Source: Prevotellaceae bacterium (GTDB taxonomy: Bacteria; Bacteroidota; Bacteroidia; Bacteroidales; Paludibacteraceae). From it: DNA of 51,544 nucleotides. Below the pieces are notes generated by a model that saw only the letters and a list, made by a program, of their open reading frames with translations, was not told the origin of the DNA and made no database searches. Location of the stretch: positions 1 through 51,544 of the forward strand of contig JACJXJ010000010.1 of the NCBI GenBank assembly GCA_020636695.1. The letters are read 5' to 3'. Position 1 is the first letter of the stretch. The number at the start of each line of letters is the position of its first letter. Positions 33,820 through 43,144 of this stretch are shown here, piece after piece. The position numbers and the translations under genes are program-made.

Positions 33820-35574
33820 TTATTTTTTCTTTTCGTCTATGATAGCTTTTACTTCTGCTACGTATTTTTCGAATTTTTCACTGCGGAATTCGCTGTAGTT
33901 CATCTGTTTGCAAGCGTTTATCACTTTTTTGAAATAATCCATAACCTCTAAAAATGAGTCGAATGCATATTCATTATTACAAATGCTCATCACCAAATCA
34001 AGCATAAATTCTTGACGTTCAAGCGGTGTTACTGAGTCAATTTTGTCAAATGCATCTTGTTGCAAAATAACAAAATCAATAACTTCTGATTTCCAAAATG
34101 TAACGTGGTAGTCCACAGGTACACCATCATCACCTAAAATATTGATTTGTTCTTGTACCTCTTTACCACGTTGTAAAATGGTTTTCATTTGATTGACTTT
34201 GCCAATCCAATCGCCTTCAATTTTGGTTTTGATATAGTCTTCAAATTCAGGATATTCGATGTATTTAGAATAACTATCAATAGGATTTACGGCAGGATAA
34301 CGTTTGCGGTCAGCACGGGCTTGTTCGAGTGCATAGAAGCAACGTGCTGCTTTTTTGGTGCCTTCTGTTACAGGTTCTTTTAAGTTACCACCAGCAGGCG
34401 ATACTGTACCAATAAAGGTGATTGAACCAGTTGTCTTATTTTTGAGATAAACGAATCCTGCACGACTGTAAAATGCACTGATAATCGCCGATAAGTCCAT
34501 TGGGAAAGCGTCTTGTCCAGGTAATTCTTCCATACGGTTACTCATTTCGCGTAAAGCTTGTGCCCAACGTGAAGTTGAATCGGCCATCAACAAAACTTTC
34601 AATCCCATAGCGCGGTAATATTCGGCAATGGTCATGGCGGTGTAAACAGATGCTTCACGGCTTGCTACAGGCATGTTTGATGTGTTGGCAATAATAATGG
34701 TACGTTCCATTAACTTACGACCAGTATGTGGATCTTCTAATTCAGGAAATTCCACAAAAATTTCTACCACTTCGTTAGCACGTTCGCCACAAGCTGCAAT
34801 GATAACAATATCTGCTTCTGCTTGTTTTGAAATGGCGTGCTGCAATACGGTTTTGCCAGTTCCGAACGGACCAGGAATAAAGCCTGTTCCGCCTTCAACA
34901 ATAGGATTGGCTGTGTCGATAGTACGAACGCCCGTTTCTAAGAGTTTAAATGGACGTGGTTTCGATACGTGTATGTTGATAGGCTGTTTTACTGGCCATT
35001 TTTGTACCATGGTGAGTGGATATTCATTACCTTCACTATCCGTAACGATGGCAATATTGTCCAATATTTTGTAATCACCAGCTTTCACAATTGATTTAAC
35101 TGTATAAACGCCTTCCATATTGAAAGGAACCATAATTTTATGTGGTTGATGATTTTCATCTACTTCGCCTATCCAAGTGGCGGCTTCCACTTGATCGCCC
35201 ACTTGTACCAACGGTTTGAATTGCCATAGCTTTTCAGTATCAAGTGGATAGTTATATTCTCCTCGTTTGAGAAATACGCCTGTTAGTTTGTCAAGGTCAT
35301 TTTGTAAGCCGTCGTAATTACGCGAAAGTAAGCCAGGACCTAAGGTTACTTCAAGCATGTGTCCTGCAAATTCTACAACGTTGCCTACTTTTAAACCACG
35401 TGTACTTTCGAACACCTGGGCATACACATTGTCACCCGCGACTTTAAGAACTTCAGCCATTAATTTTTCGTCGCCTAGCGAGATATAACAAATCTCATTT
35501 TGCGATACAGGCCCGTCCACACCTATGGTTACGAGGTTGGAAATAATACCTTTAACTTTTCCTTTTGTTGACAT
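33820..35574 (-). CDS. ntpA: A/V-type ATPase catalytic subunit A
   Basis: A 584-residue catalytic subunit that hydrolyses ATP. P-loop GPFGTGKTVLQH begins at residue 235, the A-type insertion lies at about 110-190, the DCCD-type catalytic Glu in CGERANEVVEIF near 260, and Walker B-like KVLLMADSTSRWAQALREMS near 320. C-terminal helical domain from about 440. 39 bases after the DUF2764 gene. Length normal. Confidence 0.94.
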   Translation of the reverse strand: MSTKGKVKGIISNLVTIGVDGPVSQNEICYISLGDEKLMAEVLKVAGDNVYAQVFESTRGLKVGNVVEFAGHMLEVTLGPGLLSRNYDGLQNDLDKLTGVFLKRGEYNYPLDTEKLWQFKPLVQVGDQVEAATWIGEVDENHQPHKIMVPFNMEGVYTVKSIVKAGDYKILDNIAIVTDSEGNEYPLTMVQKWPVKQPINIHVSKPRPFKLLETGVRTIDTANPIVEGGTGFIPGPFGTGKTVLQHAISKQAEADIVIIAACGERANEVVEIFVEFPELEDPHTGRKLMERTIIIANTSNMPVASREASVYTAMTIAEYYRAMGLKVLLMADSTSRWAQALREMSNRMEELPGQDAFPMDLSAIISAFYSRAGFVYLKNKTTGSITFIGTVSPAGGNLKEPVTEGTKKAARCFYALEQARADRKRYPAVNPIDSYSKYIEYPEFEDYIKTKIEGDWIGKVNQMKTILQRGKEVQEQINILGDDGVPVDYHVTFWKSEVIDFVILQQDAFDKIDSVTPLERQEFMLDLVMSICNNEYAFDSFLEVMDYFKKVINACKQMNYSEFRSEKFEKYVAEVKAIIDEKKK

Positions 35575-35613
35575 ATATTCTAATTTTCAATATTTTTTTT
35601 GAAATCTTGTTCT

Positions 35614-36438
35614 TTATAATTTGACGTCCTTTTTCAAATCTTCTAGCAATTGACGAAAAATGGCTTGTCCATTTTCGAGCGTTAAATTGTCCCAACGATG
35701 GAGTAATTCGCAGCGTAGATAAAACGCTAAAACGCGTTCGATGGTAAAATAATTAAAAAAGGTATGTTCCTCCAACCAATTCCATTTCAAATTGTCGATA
35801 GCTTTTTCGCGTTCCAATAAATTAGGATTTTCGGAAATAGCAATAATGGCTTCTACAGGTTCAAAAATACCAGAAAGGTTGAAGTCGTGTGTATTGCTAG
35901 TACGTATAGTCTTGGCCACTTCGTTATTACCAACAATGGCTTGTTTTATATCAAAACCATGTTTGCGACAAGCAAGTGCCGTGAGTAGGTTGTTGATATT
36001 CAAGTTAAATTCAAACCAATCGGCTACGAATTTATTCTGGCTATGTGTGCCGAAATCGTAATATAAAGTGGATAACAAATCTTCTTTCGAGGTTACATTA
36101 GCAGCCAATTTTTCGTCGCTAATAGTGCGATAATATTCTAATATATAAGGTTGCGAACGTTTGTCTTTTGGGGCATCCAGCTCATTCATTAAGGTGATGA
36201 GCTCTTCCCAATCTTTCTGTGACAGAGTACCAAGCGGATTGAGTGCAGCCTCTTTATTTGCCAAATATGCTAACAAGTTACGATTATCGTATTGCATACG
36301 CAGCAGGTTGAGCAGCGCCATGTCTTTTGTGGTGAGCGTGGCGCATAGCTCTTCCAATAACGCATCCATAGCTGGCACATTATTGGTTGTATTTATGTGT
36401 AAATCCGGAAATCCGGCAACTAAACAATAGTAGTTCAT
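35614..36438 (-). CDS. DUF2764 protein of the A/V-ATPase operon
   Basis: A 274-residue helical protein beginning MNYYCLVAGFPDL, the mark of DUF2764. The family sits in Bacteroidetes and Spirochaete V-ATPase operons at the place of subunit C, between E and A. It has no membrane segment. A role as a divergent C-type collar subunit that links the central stalk to the rotor ring is inferred from position, mostly helical content and the absence of any other C gene here. Confidence 0.82.
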   Translation of the reverse strand: MNYYCLVAGFPDLHINTTNNVPAMDALLEELCATLTTKDMALLNLLRMQYDNRNLLAYLANKEAALNPLGTLSQKDWEELITLMNELDAPKDKRSQPYILEYYRTISDEKLAANVTSKEDLLSTLYYDFGTHSQNKFVADWFEFNLNINNLLTALACRKHGFDIKQAIVGNNEVAKTIRTSNTHDFNLSGIFEPVEAIIAISENPNLLEREKAIDNLKWNWLEEHTFFNYFTIERVLAFYLRCELLHRWDNLTLENGQAIFRQLLEDLKKDVKL

Positions 36439-36546
36439 GATTCAATTACGAATTAGAATTACGACTAACGACGTGTGGCCGTGTTTACCTTTTGTGATTG
36501 TAATTTATAACGACTGCAATCGCCAAAACGTCTTATCGTAATTGAT

Positions 36547-37137
36547 TTAGAAAAGTAATTCTACTAATTTTGGTCGTAAAAATTCTTTAAAATAGGCAAT
36601 AAATTCATCATTGCCAAAGGTTATTTTGTAACCACCTTGTGCTGGAGCAATTGCGAAATCAGTTTTTAAACCTTTTACCTCATTTATGCTTACACCTTTA
36701 TTAAGAAGCTCTTTGGCGTTGGCTATAAAATAATCAGTCAGTGCTTTAGCATCTTTGGCTTCAATGGTCACGTTACCTTCTTTAGCCCATTGCTCTACGA
36801 GTGCTGTAATGGTTTTTTGCATGAAAACTTTATCGGAAGTCGCCGCTTTTACAGCATCGGATGCAATTTTATCTGATAACAGATTGGTGATTTCTGTTTT
36901 AATCGCATTGACCGATTGTTCTGCAAATAATTTCAACTCCGATTTGGTGTTTTTGTCAAGTTCTGAGGCGTTTTTTGCGGCTTCCGCTTTAATTTTGTCG
37001 GCTTCCGCTTGTGCTTTAGCAATGATGGCTTTAGCTTCATGTTCAGCGTCTGCAATAAGTTGTGCCGCTTCCACTTTTCCTTTTTCTACACCTTCGAGGT
37101 AAATTTTCTCCGTGAGTTCTTGAAGTTTGTTGTTCAT
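36547..37137 (-). CDS. ntpE: A/V-type ATPase peripheral stalk subunit E
   Basis: A 196-residue protein. The N-terminal 90 residues form an Ala/Lys/Glu-rich long helix (GKVEAAQLIADAEHEAKAII, KAQAEADKIKAEAAKNASEL), the C-terminal part is a compact domain. This is the peripheral stalk that resists rotation. First gene of the operon, directly after the minus-strand promoter at 37185-37213. The 108 bases to DUF2764 contain no gene. Confidence 0.85.
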   Translation of the reverse strand: MNNKLQELTEKIYLEGVEKGKVEAAQLIADAEHEAKAIIAKAQAEADKIKAEAAKNASELDKNTKSELKLFAEQSVNAIKTEITNLLSDKIASDAVKAATSDKVFMQKTITALVEQWAKEGNVTIEAKDAKALTDYFIANAKELLNKGVSINEVKGLKTDFAIAPAQGGYKITFGNDEFIAYFKEFLRPKLVELLF

Positions 37138-37184
37138 ACTTCTAATATTTGGATTAAATGTTTATTTTTGACGATAACAAAAGG

Positions 37185-37213
37185 CAAAGTTATTCTTTTT
37201 TTTTGTAAGACAA
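37185..37213 (-). promoter_or_regulatory. Promoter of the A/V-ATPase operon
   Basis: Minus-strand -7 box TAACTTTG (37185-37192) and TTG at 37211-37213, an 18-bp spacer. It lies 48 bases before the ntpE start codon and back to back with the truA promoter. Confidence 0.65.
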
Positions 37214-37232
37214 AAATAAATACGCACTTTTT

Positions 37233-37262
37233 TTGCGAAATAAAAGTAAAAACGTATCTTTG
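37233..37262 (+). promoter_or_regulatory. truA: Promoter of truA
   Basis: TTG at 37233-37235, 19-bp spacer, -7 box TATCTTTG at 37255-37262. The box ends on the GTG at 37262, ruling that codon out as the start and favouring ATG 37283. Confidence 0.65.
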
Positions 37263-37282
37263 TGTATCAAAAATATAGATAC

Positions 37283-38050
37283 ATGGAACCTTTGGTACAA
37301 CGCTATTTTTTATATTTATCTTACAATGGCACTGCTTATTGTGGGTGGCAAATACAACCAAATGGAAACTCTATACAAGAGGAGTTGACCAAAGCGTTGA
37401 GCACTATTTTACGCACACCAATAGAGGTTGTAGGCGCTGGACGCACCGATACTGGTGTACATGCAAAACGCATGATTGCACATTTTGATTCGCCTATAAA
37501 GATTGAAAATAGCACTAAATTTGTTACTAATTTGAATAGTTTTTTACCTGCGGATATTGCTGTTGAAAAAATAGAATTGGTAAATAATCATTCGCATGCA
37601 CGATTTGATGCCTTATCGCGCAAGTATGAATACCACGTGATTACACATAAATCACCTTTTCATAACAACTTAGCAGCGCGCATATCTTTCCCTCTTGATT
37701 TTGATAAAATGAATGAAGCAGCTGAATTATTATTTGAATACGAGGATTTTACTAGTTTTAGCAAATTACACACGGATGTAAAAACTAATAATTGTAAATT
37801 GATGTGTGCGCGTTGGGAATCAGTGGGAGAAGAATGGGTTTTTACCATTGAAGCCAATCGATTTTTGCGTAATATGGTGCGTGCCATTGTGGGAACACTC
37901 TTTGAAGTGGGCAAAGGAACGCTTTCTTTGGATGATTTTAGAGCCGTTATTGAGGCTAAAGATCGCTGCAAAGCAGGTCATTCTGTTCCAGCTTGTGGAC
38001 TTTATTTAGTGGATGTGACCTATCCCTCTTTTGTTTTTTCAGTCGAATAG
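37283..38050 (+). CDS. truA: tRNA pseudouridine(38-40) synthase
   Basis: Makes pseudouridine at positions 38-40 of the tRNA anticodon stem. The 255-residue protein has the catalytic Asp in GAGRTDTGVHA (Asp near residue 56) preceded by YNGTAYCGWQIQPN near the N terminus, and FDALSRKYEYHVI near 110 and EANRFLRNMVRAIVGTLFEV near 192, all conserved in TruA. Start at ATG 37283 as argued from the promoter. 21 bases before the alcohol dehydrogenase gene, so possibly co-transcribed. Confidence 0.92.
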   Translation: MEPLVQRYFLYLSYNGTAYCGWQIQPNGNSIQEELTKALSTILRTPIEVVGAGRTDTGVHAKRMIAHFDSPIKIENSTKFVTNLNSFLPADIAVEKIELVNNHSHARFDALSRKYEYHVITHKSPFHNNLAARISFPLDFDKMNEAAELLFEYEDFTSFSKLHTDVKTNNCKLMCARWESVGEEWVFTIEANRFLRNMVRAIVGTLFEVGKGTLSLDDFRAVIEAKDRCKAGHSVPACGLYLVDVTYPSFVFSVE

Positions 38051-38071
38051 TAACTTATAACGAATAACTAT

Positions 38072-39217
38072 ATGAATAATTTCACATTTCAAAATCCCAC
38101 CAAATTAGTATTTGGCAAGGGTTCAATAGCACAACTGCCTAAAGAGATTTCGAAAAAAGCGAAAGTAATGCTTACTTTCGGTGGTGGGAGTGTCAAAAAT
38201 AATGGTGTTTACAGTCAAGTTATAGCCGCTTTGGAAGGGTATAATTTAGTTGAATTTTGGGGCATTGAACCCAATCCTAAAGTGGAAACTTTACGGAAAG
38301 CGGTAGAACTTGGTAAAGCCGAAAAGGTCGATTTTATTTTGGCTGTTGGCGGTGGTTCTACATTGGATGGCACCAAGTTGATAGCGGCAGCTATTCCTTA
38401 TGCTGGTGATGCTTGGGAGTTAGTGCTTAATCCAAAATTAATAAAAACGGCAGTTCCTTTTGCATCGGTTATGACATTACCTGCCACTGGTTCCGAAATG
38501 AATTCAGGTGCGGTCATTTCTAATGTGGCGACAAAAGAAAAATTTGCGTTTCATGCTCATTTTCCACAATTTGCAGTGCTTGATCCAGAAGTAACATACT
38601 CTTTGCCGCCCTATCAAATTGCGTGTGGTATTGCCGATACGTTTGTACATGTGATGGAGCAATATTTAACTTCTCCAGGACAATCGTTGTTGATGGATCG
38701 TTGGGCAGAAGGTATTTTAAAAACCTTGACTGAAATTGCTCCTGAAATTGACGAAAATCCGCAAGATTATGATCTGATGAGCACCTATATGCTGTGTGCT
38801 ACGATGGCTTTGAATGGATTTATTGCCATGGGCGTGCCTCAAGATTGGGCAACACACATGATTGGACACGAATTAACAGCATTACATGGATTGACACATG
38901 GCGAAAGTTTGGCTATTGTTTTGCCTGCAACTATGACAGTGTTGTCGGAACAAAAGAAGGACAAAATTTTACAATATGGTGAACGTATTTTTGGTATCAC
39001 CAAAGGTTCGGATGGTTTGCGTGTGGCAGAAATTATTGCTCGCACAGAAGCATTTTTCCGTTCGTTGGGTTTGCATACACGTTTGAGCGAGTTGAATATA
39101 GGTGAGGAAACGATTGCCGAAATAGAACGACGTTTTGATGAACGTGGCGTGAAATTTGGCGAATGTCAAAACGTAAATGGTGCAGTAGCACGTGCTATTT
39201 TGGAATGTTGTTTGTAA
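38072..39217 (+). CDS. Iron-containing alcohol dehydrogenase (YqhD/BDH-like)
   Basis: A 381-residue group III alcohol/aldehyde dehydrogenase. N-terminal FQNPTKLVFGKGSIAQLP is typical. The NAD(P)-binding loop is AVGGGSTLDGTK near 93 (GGGS), and metal ligands lie in ADTFVHVMEQYL (near 190) and in HGLTHGESLAIV plus HMIGHELTALHG (about 265-283). This matches YqhD-type NADPH-dependent aldehyde reductases and butanol dehydrogenases. The substrate is not determined by sequence. Follows truA by 21 bases and ends at a strong terminator. Confidence 0.88.
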   Translation: MNNFTFQNPTKLVFGKGSIAQLPKEISKKAKVMLTFGGGSVKNNGVYSQVIAALEGYNLVEFWGIEPNPKVETLRKAVELGKAEKVDFILAVGGGSTLDGTKLIAAAIPYAGDAWELVLNPKLIKTAVPFASVMTLPATGSEMNSGAVISNVATKEKFAFHAHFPQFAVLDPEVTYSLPPYQIACGIADTFVHVMEQYLTSPGQSLLMDRWAEGILKTLTEIAPEIDENPQDYDLMSTYMLCATMALNGFIAMGVPQDWATHMIGHELTALHGLTHGESLAIVLPATMTVLSEQKKDKILQYGERIFGITKGSDGLRVAEIIARTEAFFRSLGLHTRLSELNIGEETIAEIERRFDERGVKFGECQNVNGAVARAILECCL

Positions 39218-39241
39218 GATAATTTACCAATTATAACGAAA

Positions 39242-39271
39242 TAAGCCCCAGAAATTCTGGGGCTTATTTTT
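39242..39271. terminator. Bidirectional terminator between yqhD-like gene and guaD
   Basis: ATAAGCCCCAGAA / TTCTGGGGCTTAT, a 13-bp perfect stem around ATTC-type loop bases, followed by eight T. It lies between converging genes. Confidence 0.85.
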
Positions 39272-39288
39272 TTTGTATAAAAGGTAAG

Positions 39289-40569
39289 TTACACGTTTTC
39301 AAATGTGGGCTCGTCAATACGTTTGCCACGTACATAGCGATGTTCTATTTGGCGGTCGTCGCCAATGTAAATAAAACGTTCGAGACGTTCGAGCAGTGTG
39401 TAATTATCGTGGTTCAATTCTGTGTCGTCAATAACGAGGGCATCGAATTCGTAACCAGGCTCGAAACTACCCACTTTACCGAAGAAACTACCACCGCTTT
39501 TGGTGGCCATGTAAAATACTTCTGGCAATGTTAAGAATGGCATTTTTTTGTCGCTATTTGCATACCAAAGTTTCGAAACTTGAATAGCATAAACCATCAC
39601 TTTAAAGATGGACAAATCGTGTCCACCGCTTACGTCAGAGCCTAATGCTACAGGAATATTTTTGTCAAGGAAATTGCGTATAGGGCTTTTGCCGCTGCCT
39701 AAGTTGCAGTTTGAAGTAGGGCAGTGTACCACAAATACTTGATTTTTATTCATGAGTTCTAGCTCTTCGCCTTCTGTGTAGCAGCAATGTGCCATCAAGG
39801 TTGGTGTTTGACCAAACAAGTTGTAACGATTGTAAGCATCACCATAACAGGTAGATTCTGGTTCTAACTCTTTCACCCACGCAATTTCGCCTTTATTTTC
39901 TGACAAATGCGATTGTACTTTGAGGTTATTGCTCATGGCAAAATCACCTAATGCTTTCAACATTTCCGGTGTACAACTTGGAATGAATCGTGGCGTAAGA
40001 ATGGGACGTACCAAATTGTCTTCTTTATCCCAAACATCAATTAATTCTTGTGCATCAGCAATAGCATCTTCTACTGTTTCACACAAACCATCGGGGCAGT
40101 TACGATTCATATTTACTTTGCCAATCATACCGCCTAATCCTGCAGCATGCATCAGTTTCATCAAATGTGCTGTGGATTGTTTGTGTACAGTTCCAAAAGC
40201 GACTGTGCGTGTTGTTCCAACTTTCCAAATACTTTTGATAAAACGACGATACATTTTGTCGGCGTAATTCACGTCGGCATATTTCATCTCTTCTGGGAAC
40301 GTATAGTTTTGTAACCAAGGTAGGAGTTCCATATCCATGGCGATACCTAAATTACGAAATTGTGGTGCGTGAACGTGCATGTCGTTCATACCAGGAATGA
40401 TGAGTTTACCGCTGTAATCAATCAATTCTGCGTGTTGATAAGCAGTAGGAAGGGTGGTGTAAACTTGTACCACTTTGCCATCTTCAACTACGATGTAACC
40501 ATTTTCAATAATTTCGAATTGGTGTTGTGTTTTCGTAAAAAGAATATTCCCTTTATAAATCGTTGCCAT
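39289..40569 (-). CDS. guaD: Guanine deaminase-like amidohydrolase
   Basis: A 426-residue amidohydrolase-superfamily enzyme, most like guanine deaminase (guanine to xanthine, purine catabolism). Zinc motif DMHVHAPQF near residue 62, LSENKGEIAWV with His near 219, AHCCYT near 257, and ALGSDVSGGHDLSIF near 307, the last being characteristic of GuaD. The N- and C-terminal beta-sandwich strands (GYIVVEDGKVVQVY; YEFDALVIDD) are present. No signal peptide. Length normal for the family. Confidence 0.82.
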   Translation of the reverse strand: MATIYKGNILFTKTQHQFEIIENGYIVVEDGKVVQVYTTLPTAYQHAELIDYSGKLIIPGMNDMHVHAPQFRNLGIAMDMELLPWLQNYTFPEEMKYADVNYADKMYRRFIKSIWKVGTTRTVAFGTVHKQSTAHLMKLMHAAGLGGMIGKVNMNRNCPDGLCETVEDAIADAQELIDVWDKEDNLVRPILTPRFIPSCTPEMLKALGDFAMSNNLKVQSHLSENKGEIAWVKELEPESTCYGDAYNRYNLFGQTPTLMAHCCYTEGEELELMNKNQVFVVHCPTSNCNLGSGKSPIRNFLDKNIPVALGSDVSGGHDLSIFKVMVYAIQVSKLWYANSDKKMPFLTLPEVFYMATKSGGSFFGKVGSFEPGYEFDALVIDDTELNHDNYTLLERLERFIYIGDDRQIEHRYVRGKRIDEPTFENV

Positions 40570-40732
40570 TGTGTGTAAGTATTAAATAGTATAAAATGAC
40601 GAATATTAGCGCTTTGTAGCAGCGTTCAAGTTGTTGCTAATTCAACTCGACACGAACTACAAATATAATGCTTTTTTTTCTCGTACAAAAATAGTAATTT
40701 AGCCAGCTCATTTTAACGTGTAAGTTTCAGTT

Positions 40733-41467
40733 ATGGGATTTTTAGGAAAAATTTTTGCAGGTGGTCTTGGCTGGGCTTTAGGTGGTCCTATTGGTGCTAT
40801 TATTGGCGTGGTTTTGGCGTCTGTGGTTGATGGTGAATCACATACAGTTACCTCGCGTTCGCGGGTTTCTGGGCGCACGTCGCAATCTGATTTTATGATG
40901 GCTATGTTGGTATTGCTGGCAGCTGTGATGAAAGCTGATAGCAAAGTGGTACGTGCTGAATTGGATGTGGTGAAAACCTATTTACGCCAAATGTTTGACG
41001 AAGACACAGCTCTGGAGGCACTGCAAATTTTAAAAGGACTGTTACAACAGGATATTCATGTTGAATCGGTGGCGGCTCAAGTTGGAGCCAATCTGAATCC
41101 TTCCGCTAAGCGCGAATTACTTCATATGTTATTTTCGGTAGGCTATGCCGATGGCGATTTATCGCGTGCGGAAGAAGCACTTTTGATGCGGATTGCTGCT
41201 ATTATGGGTATTTCTGAACCAGATGTTCGTTCTATTCAGGCGATGTTTGGTAAAGTTGCCAATCCTAATTGGGCCTATGAAGTATTGGAAATAGAGGCAT
41301 CAGTAAGCGACGATGACGTCAAAAAAGCATTTCGTAAAATGGCTATGAAATATCATCCCGATCGTGTGAATACGTTGGGAGAAGAAGTGAAAAAAAGTGC
41401 CACTGAAAAATTTAGGAAAGTGCAAGAGGCTTATGAGGTTATTAAGAAACAACGTAATATCAATTGA
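40733..41467 (+). CDS. TerB-DnaJ domain protein (DjlA-like)
   Basis: A 244-residue co-chaperone-type protein. A Gly-rich hydrophobic N terminus (about 3-35) that may insert in the membrane is followed by a TerB-like helical domain (about 53-165, MLVLLAAVMKADSKVVRAEL and GYADGDLSRAEEALL with conserved acidic residues) and a C-terminal J domain (about 182-240) with the HPD motif in KYHPDRV. The arrangement equals E. coli DjlA. It ends 4 bases before the S41 protease start. Confidence 0.85.
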   Translation: MGFLGKIFAGGLGWALGGPIGAIIGVVLASVVDGESHTVTSRSRVSGRTSQSDFMMAMLVLLAAVMKADSKVVRAELDVVKTYLRQMFDEDTALEALQILKGLLQQDIHVESVAAQVGANLNPSAKRELLHMLFSVGYADGDLSRAEEALLMRIAAIMGISEPDVRSIQAMFGKVANPNWAYEVLEIEASVSDDDVKKAFRKMAMKYHPDRVNTLGEEVKKSATEKFRKVQEAYEVIKKQRNIN

Positions 41468-41471
41468 ACCA

Positions 41472-43112
41472 ATGAAAAAATATATAATTCTTACTTTTTT
41501 AATCTTCAGTTTTAGTGTATCTGCTTGGTCGGTGGAGCAACAGGCTAGTATCGTTAAAAATATGGATATTTATAACGCTATTTGGCGCGAATTGTCCATT
41601 AACTATGTCGATACTATTAATTATGACCAACTGAATAAGACTGCGATTGATCGGATGTTGCAAAAACTCGATCCCTATACGGTTTATATTCCCGAATCGG
41701 AAGAGGACGATTTAAAAATGATGACAACTGGTGCTTATGGTGGTATTGGCGCTATGATTACTCAACAAGGTGATTTTGTTTGCATTTCGGAGCCATACGA
41801 GGGTATGCCTGCTCAGAAAAATGATGTGCGTGCTGGCGATTTGATTTTAGAATTGAATGGTAAAAGCATGAAAGGTAAAAAAACAACTGAAGTAAGTCAG
41901 CTTTTACGTGGTTCACGAGGCACCGAAATTGAATTGGTTTTGCAACGTCCTGGTGAAAAGAAACCTATCAAAAAGCATTTTTTACGTGAAGTGATTCAAA
42001 TTGACCCTGTGGAATATTACGGTATGGTAGGTGATTCGACAGGTTATATTGCTTTACGCGATTTTACGGATAAAACAACTGTTGAATTTCGTGATGCGAT
42101 GCTTGATTTGATACAAAATGGGGACATGAAAAATTTAGTTATCGATTTGCGTAATAATGGTGGAGGTTTGGTGTCCGAAGCTATTAATATCGCTGGTATG
42201 TTTTTACCGAAACATAGTTTGGTGGTGAATATGAAAGGGATTCAACCACAAAATAACAAATCGTACAAAACAACGTCTGAGCCGCTTTACCCAAACATGC
42301 CATTAGTTGTTTTGGTTAATACCAATTCGGCTTCGGCTTCCGAAATTTTGGCAGGTGTTTTTCAAGATATGGACAGGGCTGTTATATTAGGCGAACGCAC
42401 TTATGGCAAAGGTTTAGTGCAAACCGTTCGCCGTTTACCTCATAACAGCTATTTGAAAGTAACAACTTCCAAATATTATATTCCTAGTGGTCGTTGTGTT
42501 CAAGCTATTGATTATACGCATCGAAATGAAGATGGTAGTATTGGTCGTATTCCTGATAGTTTAACCACCGAATTTACGACTCATAATGGGCGCAAGGTGC
42601 GCGATGGTGGTGGCATTTTGCCCGATACACTACTCAAACGTCGTGATCAGGTGAACATCTCTTATTACTTATTTGTAAAAAATATCTTTTTTGATTACGC
42701 CACCGAATTTGTTCAAACACATAAAACCATTGCAGCCCCTGATACATTTTTAATGACTGATGAGGCTTATGATGAGTTTGTTAAATATGTTTTGGATAGC
42801 AAATTTACCTACAAGCTAGAAAGTGAAGGCATGATTAAGCAACTCAAAAATATGGCCAAAGTGGAAGGGTATGAACAAGAAAGTGCTGAAGCATTTGAAG
42901 CCTTGGAAGCTGTTTTACGTCCTAACGTGGAACGCGATTTGCGCTTATTTCGTAAAGATGTGGAGGCTCTGTTAAGTTCCGAAATTATTCGTCGCTATTA
43001 TTTTCAAAAAGGTGTAATTAAATATGAAATGCGTTTCGATACTTGGTTGCATGAGGCTGTGAAAATGGTGAATGACGAATCCTTATGTCGTCAATTATTA
43101 CATACAAAGTAG
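41472..43112 (+). CDS. S41-family C-terminal processing peptidase
   Basis: A 546-residue exported serine protease. Signal peptide (about 1-19, IILTFLIFSFSVSAWS), a PDZ domain (about 90-165, AGDLILELNGKSMKGK), and the catalytic core with nucleophile Ser in TNSASASEILAG (about residue 288) and Lys in GERTYGKGLVQ (about 313). A long C-terminal region has no recognised motif. The open frame extends 25 codons upstream into the DnaJ gene, but MKKYIILTF at 41472 begins the signal peptide and is the better start. Probably periplasmic and processes C termini of envelope proteins. Confidence 0.88.
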   Translation: MKKYIILTFLIFSFSVSAWSVEQQASIVKNMDIYNAIWRELSINYVDTINYDQLNKTAIDRMLQKLDPYTVYIPESEEDDLKMMTTGAYGGIGAMITQQGDFVCISEPYEGMPAQKNDVRAGDLILELNGKSMKGKKTTEVSQLLRGSRGTEIELVLQRPGEKKPIKKHFLREVIQIDPVEYYGMVGDSTGYIALRDFTDKTTVEFRDAMLDLIQNGDMKNLVIDLRNNGGGLVSEAINIAGMFLPKHSLVVNMKGIQPQNNKSYKTTSEPLYPNMPLVVLVNTNSASASEILAGVFQDMDRAVILGERTYGKGLVQTVRRLPHNSYLKVTTSKYYIPSGRCVQAIDYTHRNEDGSIGRIPDSLTTEFTTHNGRKVRDGGGILPDTLLKRRDQVNISYYLFVKNIFFDYATEFVQTHKTIAAPDTFLMTDEAYDEFVKYVLDSKFTYKLESEGMIKQLKNMAKVEGYEQESAEAFEALEAVLRPNVERDLRLFRKDVEALLSSEIIRRYYFQKGVIKYEMRFDTWLHEAVKMVNDESLCRQLLHTK

Positions 43113-43144
43113 TTCTTTATTGTTCTGTGTTTATTTAAATAGTT

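Noticed and set aside
37262..37282. GTG start for truA
   Set aside because: It coincides with the last base of the -7 box, so it would not be transcribed.
41397..41471. Upstream extension of the S41 protease frame
   Set aside because: It lies inside the DnaJ gene, and the signal peptide begins at 41472.
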